The notes beneath the pieces are model-generated. The model did no database searches, had not been told where the DNA came from, and worked only from the letters and a program-made list of their open reading frames with translations. This document shows, piece by piece, positions 4,749-5,624 of a DNA stretch of 5,624 nucleotides (the stretch's first letter is position 1; every line of letters starts with the position of its first letter). Both the position numbers and the translations under genes were made by a program. This stretch comes from Candidatus Bathyarchaeota archaeon (GTDB lineage: Archaea > Thermoproteota > Bathyarchaeia > TCS64): positions 1 to 5,624 of the forward strand of contig VGJH01000088.1 in NCBI GenBank assembly GCA_016867505.1, written 5' to 3'.

Positions 4749-5360
4749 TCAATCTTCAAGTCTTTCAATTAACCTGATAAGAGCTTCTTTTCCCCCAGAT
4801 TCTATATCATTACCATGACTTACTAAAACTCTATCAAAATCGTAGGTAGCTAAATGACGAATACTAGCGTAAACTGAATCATTATCTTTTGAGTAAAGAC
4901 TTGGTGGTGGCTGTAAACCAACTGGAGATCCTCTAATAGTATCTCCCGTAATTAATGTGTTTCCAGCTAACAATGCAATACTACCAAGGGTATGTCCAGG
5001 CAAATATATTACTTGAACTCCACAAGGGAGAAGATCACCATCCCTTAAACGCAGATCTACCTCAACACCCGTTGCTTTCTCTATTTCATCAACGTCAGCC
5101 TCATGTGCTGCTATTTGACAATTACTTAATTCTTTTAATTTGGAGAGACCTCCCACATGATCTCTGTGGCTATGAGTCAAAACACATAGTTTTGCTACTA
5201 AAAGGCTGTATTGTCTAGTAGCAAGCTTCTTAAGGATATTATTGATGGAAGAGGAGTTCAGCCCTGTATCAACCAATATTACTTCTGAGTCTTCAATTAT
5301 GAAGGATTTACAGACATCAATTAAACCAAACATTTTATGATGAATGGTATGAATCTGCAT
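4749..5360 (-). CDS. metallo-beta-lactamase-fold hydrolase (glyoxalase II-like)
   Basis: This 203-residue protein has the complete dimetal site of the metallo-beta-lactamase superfamily. Counting from the ATG at 5360, the residues are H-S-H-R-D-H (His63, His65, Asp67, His68), His123 in LPGHTLGS, Asp140 in TGDTIRG and His182 in VSHGND. VDTGL (31-35) is the usual second-strand motif. The length and PGHTxGS suggest a small hydrolase of the glyoxalase II/thioesterase type, but the substrate cannot be told because the family is very broad. It has no signal peptide and should be cytosolic. The frame also allows a GTG start at 5369 (three extra residues, MYK). A TATA-like element at 5388-5400 sits 26 bases before that GTG, so a leaderless GTG start is a real alternative. 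It is followed by T tracts and the stress-protein gene. The upstream partial gene looks like another member of the same superfamily. Confidence 0.92.
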   Translation of the reverse strand: MQIHTIHHKMFGLIDVCKSFIIEDSEVILVDTGLNSSSINNILKKLATRQYSLLVAKLCVLTHSHRDHVGGLSKLKELSNCQIAAHEADVDEIEKATGVEVDLRLRDGDLLPCGVQVIYLPGHTLGSIALLAGNTLITGDTIRGSPVGLQPPPSLYSKDNDSVYASIRHLATYDFDRVLVSHGNDIESGGKEALIRLIERLED

Positions 5361-5387
5361 CTTATACACTGAAGAGTCATCAGTTAA

Positions 5388-5400
5388 AGTAATATGTAAA
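5388..5400 (-). promoter_or_regulatory. TATA-like element of the metallo-hydrolase gene
   Basis: The minus strand reads TTTACATATTACT, centred near 5394. A start of transcription about 26 bases downstream falls at 5368-5369, giving either a leaderless GTG start or an 8-base leader before the ATG at 5360. Confidence 0.4.
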
Positions 5401-5411
5401 TTATTGGATAT

Positions 5412-5624
5412 TTAGGGGGCTCTCACAATTAGGGAGAATCGTTCATAATTGTATCTTCTAACTTTAATGCCATTAGCTACTCCTTCGATATGTTTCGCAG
5501 CTTTTCCACTTATAATCGATTCTGCAGCATTCAAAACATTTACTTCGACTTCTTTTTCAATCATGGTCTCATTGTGTGCAGGCATTGCCCATTTGAAATC
5601 CGCAGCAACCATTTTTTTATAACT
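5412..5624 (-). CDS. C-terminal end of a probable second metallo-beta-lactamase-fold protein (partial)
   Basis: The frame runs from the window edge to a TAA at 5414-5412 and has no stop before the edge, so it is probably cut off at its 5' end. An ATG exists at 5612, but only 12 bases of the window lie upstream, the frame is still open there, and the nearby TTATAA is far too close to serve as its promoter. The visible part (about 70 residues) contains KWAMPAHNETMI. This resembles the Pro-Ala-His-Asn segment holding the last metal-binding histidine of many metallo-beta-lactamase-fold hydrolases. A helical stretch follows, then VRRYNYERFSLIVR, like the usual C-terminal strand pair of such proteins. 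The catalytic HxHxDH would lie outside the window. If this reading is right, two hydrolases of the superfamily are in tandem. If the ATG at 5612 is real, it would instead be a 66-residue protein of unknown role. Confidence 0.55.
   Translation of the reverse strand, partial: SYKKMVAADFKWAMPAHNETMIEKEVEVNVLNAAESIISGKAAKHIEGVANGIKVRRYNYERFSLIVRAP

Noticed and set aside
4669..4752. N-terminal extension of the universal stress protein to a TTG start, giving a hydrophobic segment.
   Set aside because: USP homology begins at the ATG at 4668, a TATA box lies within the extension, and the TTG overlaps the previous gene's stop codon.
1..5624. CRISPR array, insertion sequence, attachment site or replication origin.
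   Set aside because: No regularly spaced repeats, no transposase-like frame, no terminal inverted repeats and no origin-binding repeats were seen. The tRNA gene is intact and no repeat of its 3' end was noticed elsewhere in the window.

Overview
The window looks archaeal, probably from the TACK or Asgard side, although the exact lineage cannot be read from this sequence. The main evidence is a tRNA-Trp gene with an intron between positions 37 and 38 and no encoded CCA, a free-standing 5S rRNA gene with a BRE/TATA promoter, a type II (archaeal/eukaryotic) methionine aminopeptidase, a DUF1512-type protein (a family I recall as archaeal), and several genes whose TATA boxes sit about 26 bases before the start codon, as expected for leaderless mRNAs. 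The DNA is AT-rich, and oligo-T tracts follow most of the minus-strand genes.

Left part (1-1119): about 160 bases of AT-rich DNA with no gene, then on the minus strand the split tRNA-Trp gene (162-290) and an unrecognised, beta-rich 229-residue protein (328-1017). A compact cluster of inverted and direct GGTTA repeats lies between them.

Middle part (1120-3264, plus strand): a small ASCH-domain protein carrying the Lys/Thr/Glu triad known from bacterial N4-acetylcytidine amidohydrolase, then the 5S rRNA gene, then a two-gene operon. The operon encodes a membrane-anchored DUF1512-type protein and, through an ATGA overlap with its own Shine-Dalgarno, a two-helix membrane protein with a four-cysteine zinc ribbon. 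It is the best candidate here for an undescribed system. It is also the only place with clear Shine-Dalgarno sites.

Right part (3254-5624, minus strand): methionine aminopeptidase (overlapping the zinc-ribbon gene tail to tail by 11 bases), an ATP-binding-type universal stress protein, a complete metallo-beta-lactamase-fold hydrolase, and at the window edge the C-terminal end of what looks like a second metallo-beta-lactamase-fold protein. The three complete genes each have their own TATA-like element. Oligo-T tracts follow the hydrolase and the stress protein, so these look like separately transcribed genes rather than one operon.

Functionally the window mixes translation and RNA genes (tRNA-Trp, 5S rRNA, N-terminal Met removal, possible acetylcytidine turnover) with stress/hydrolase genes and an uncharacterised membrane pair.
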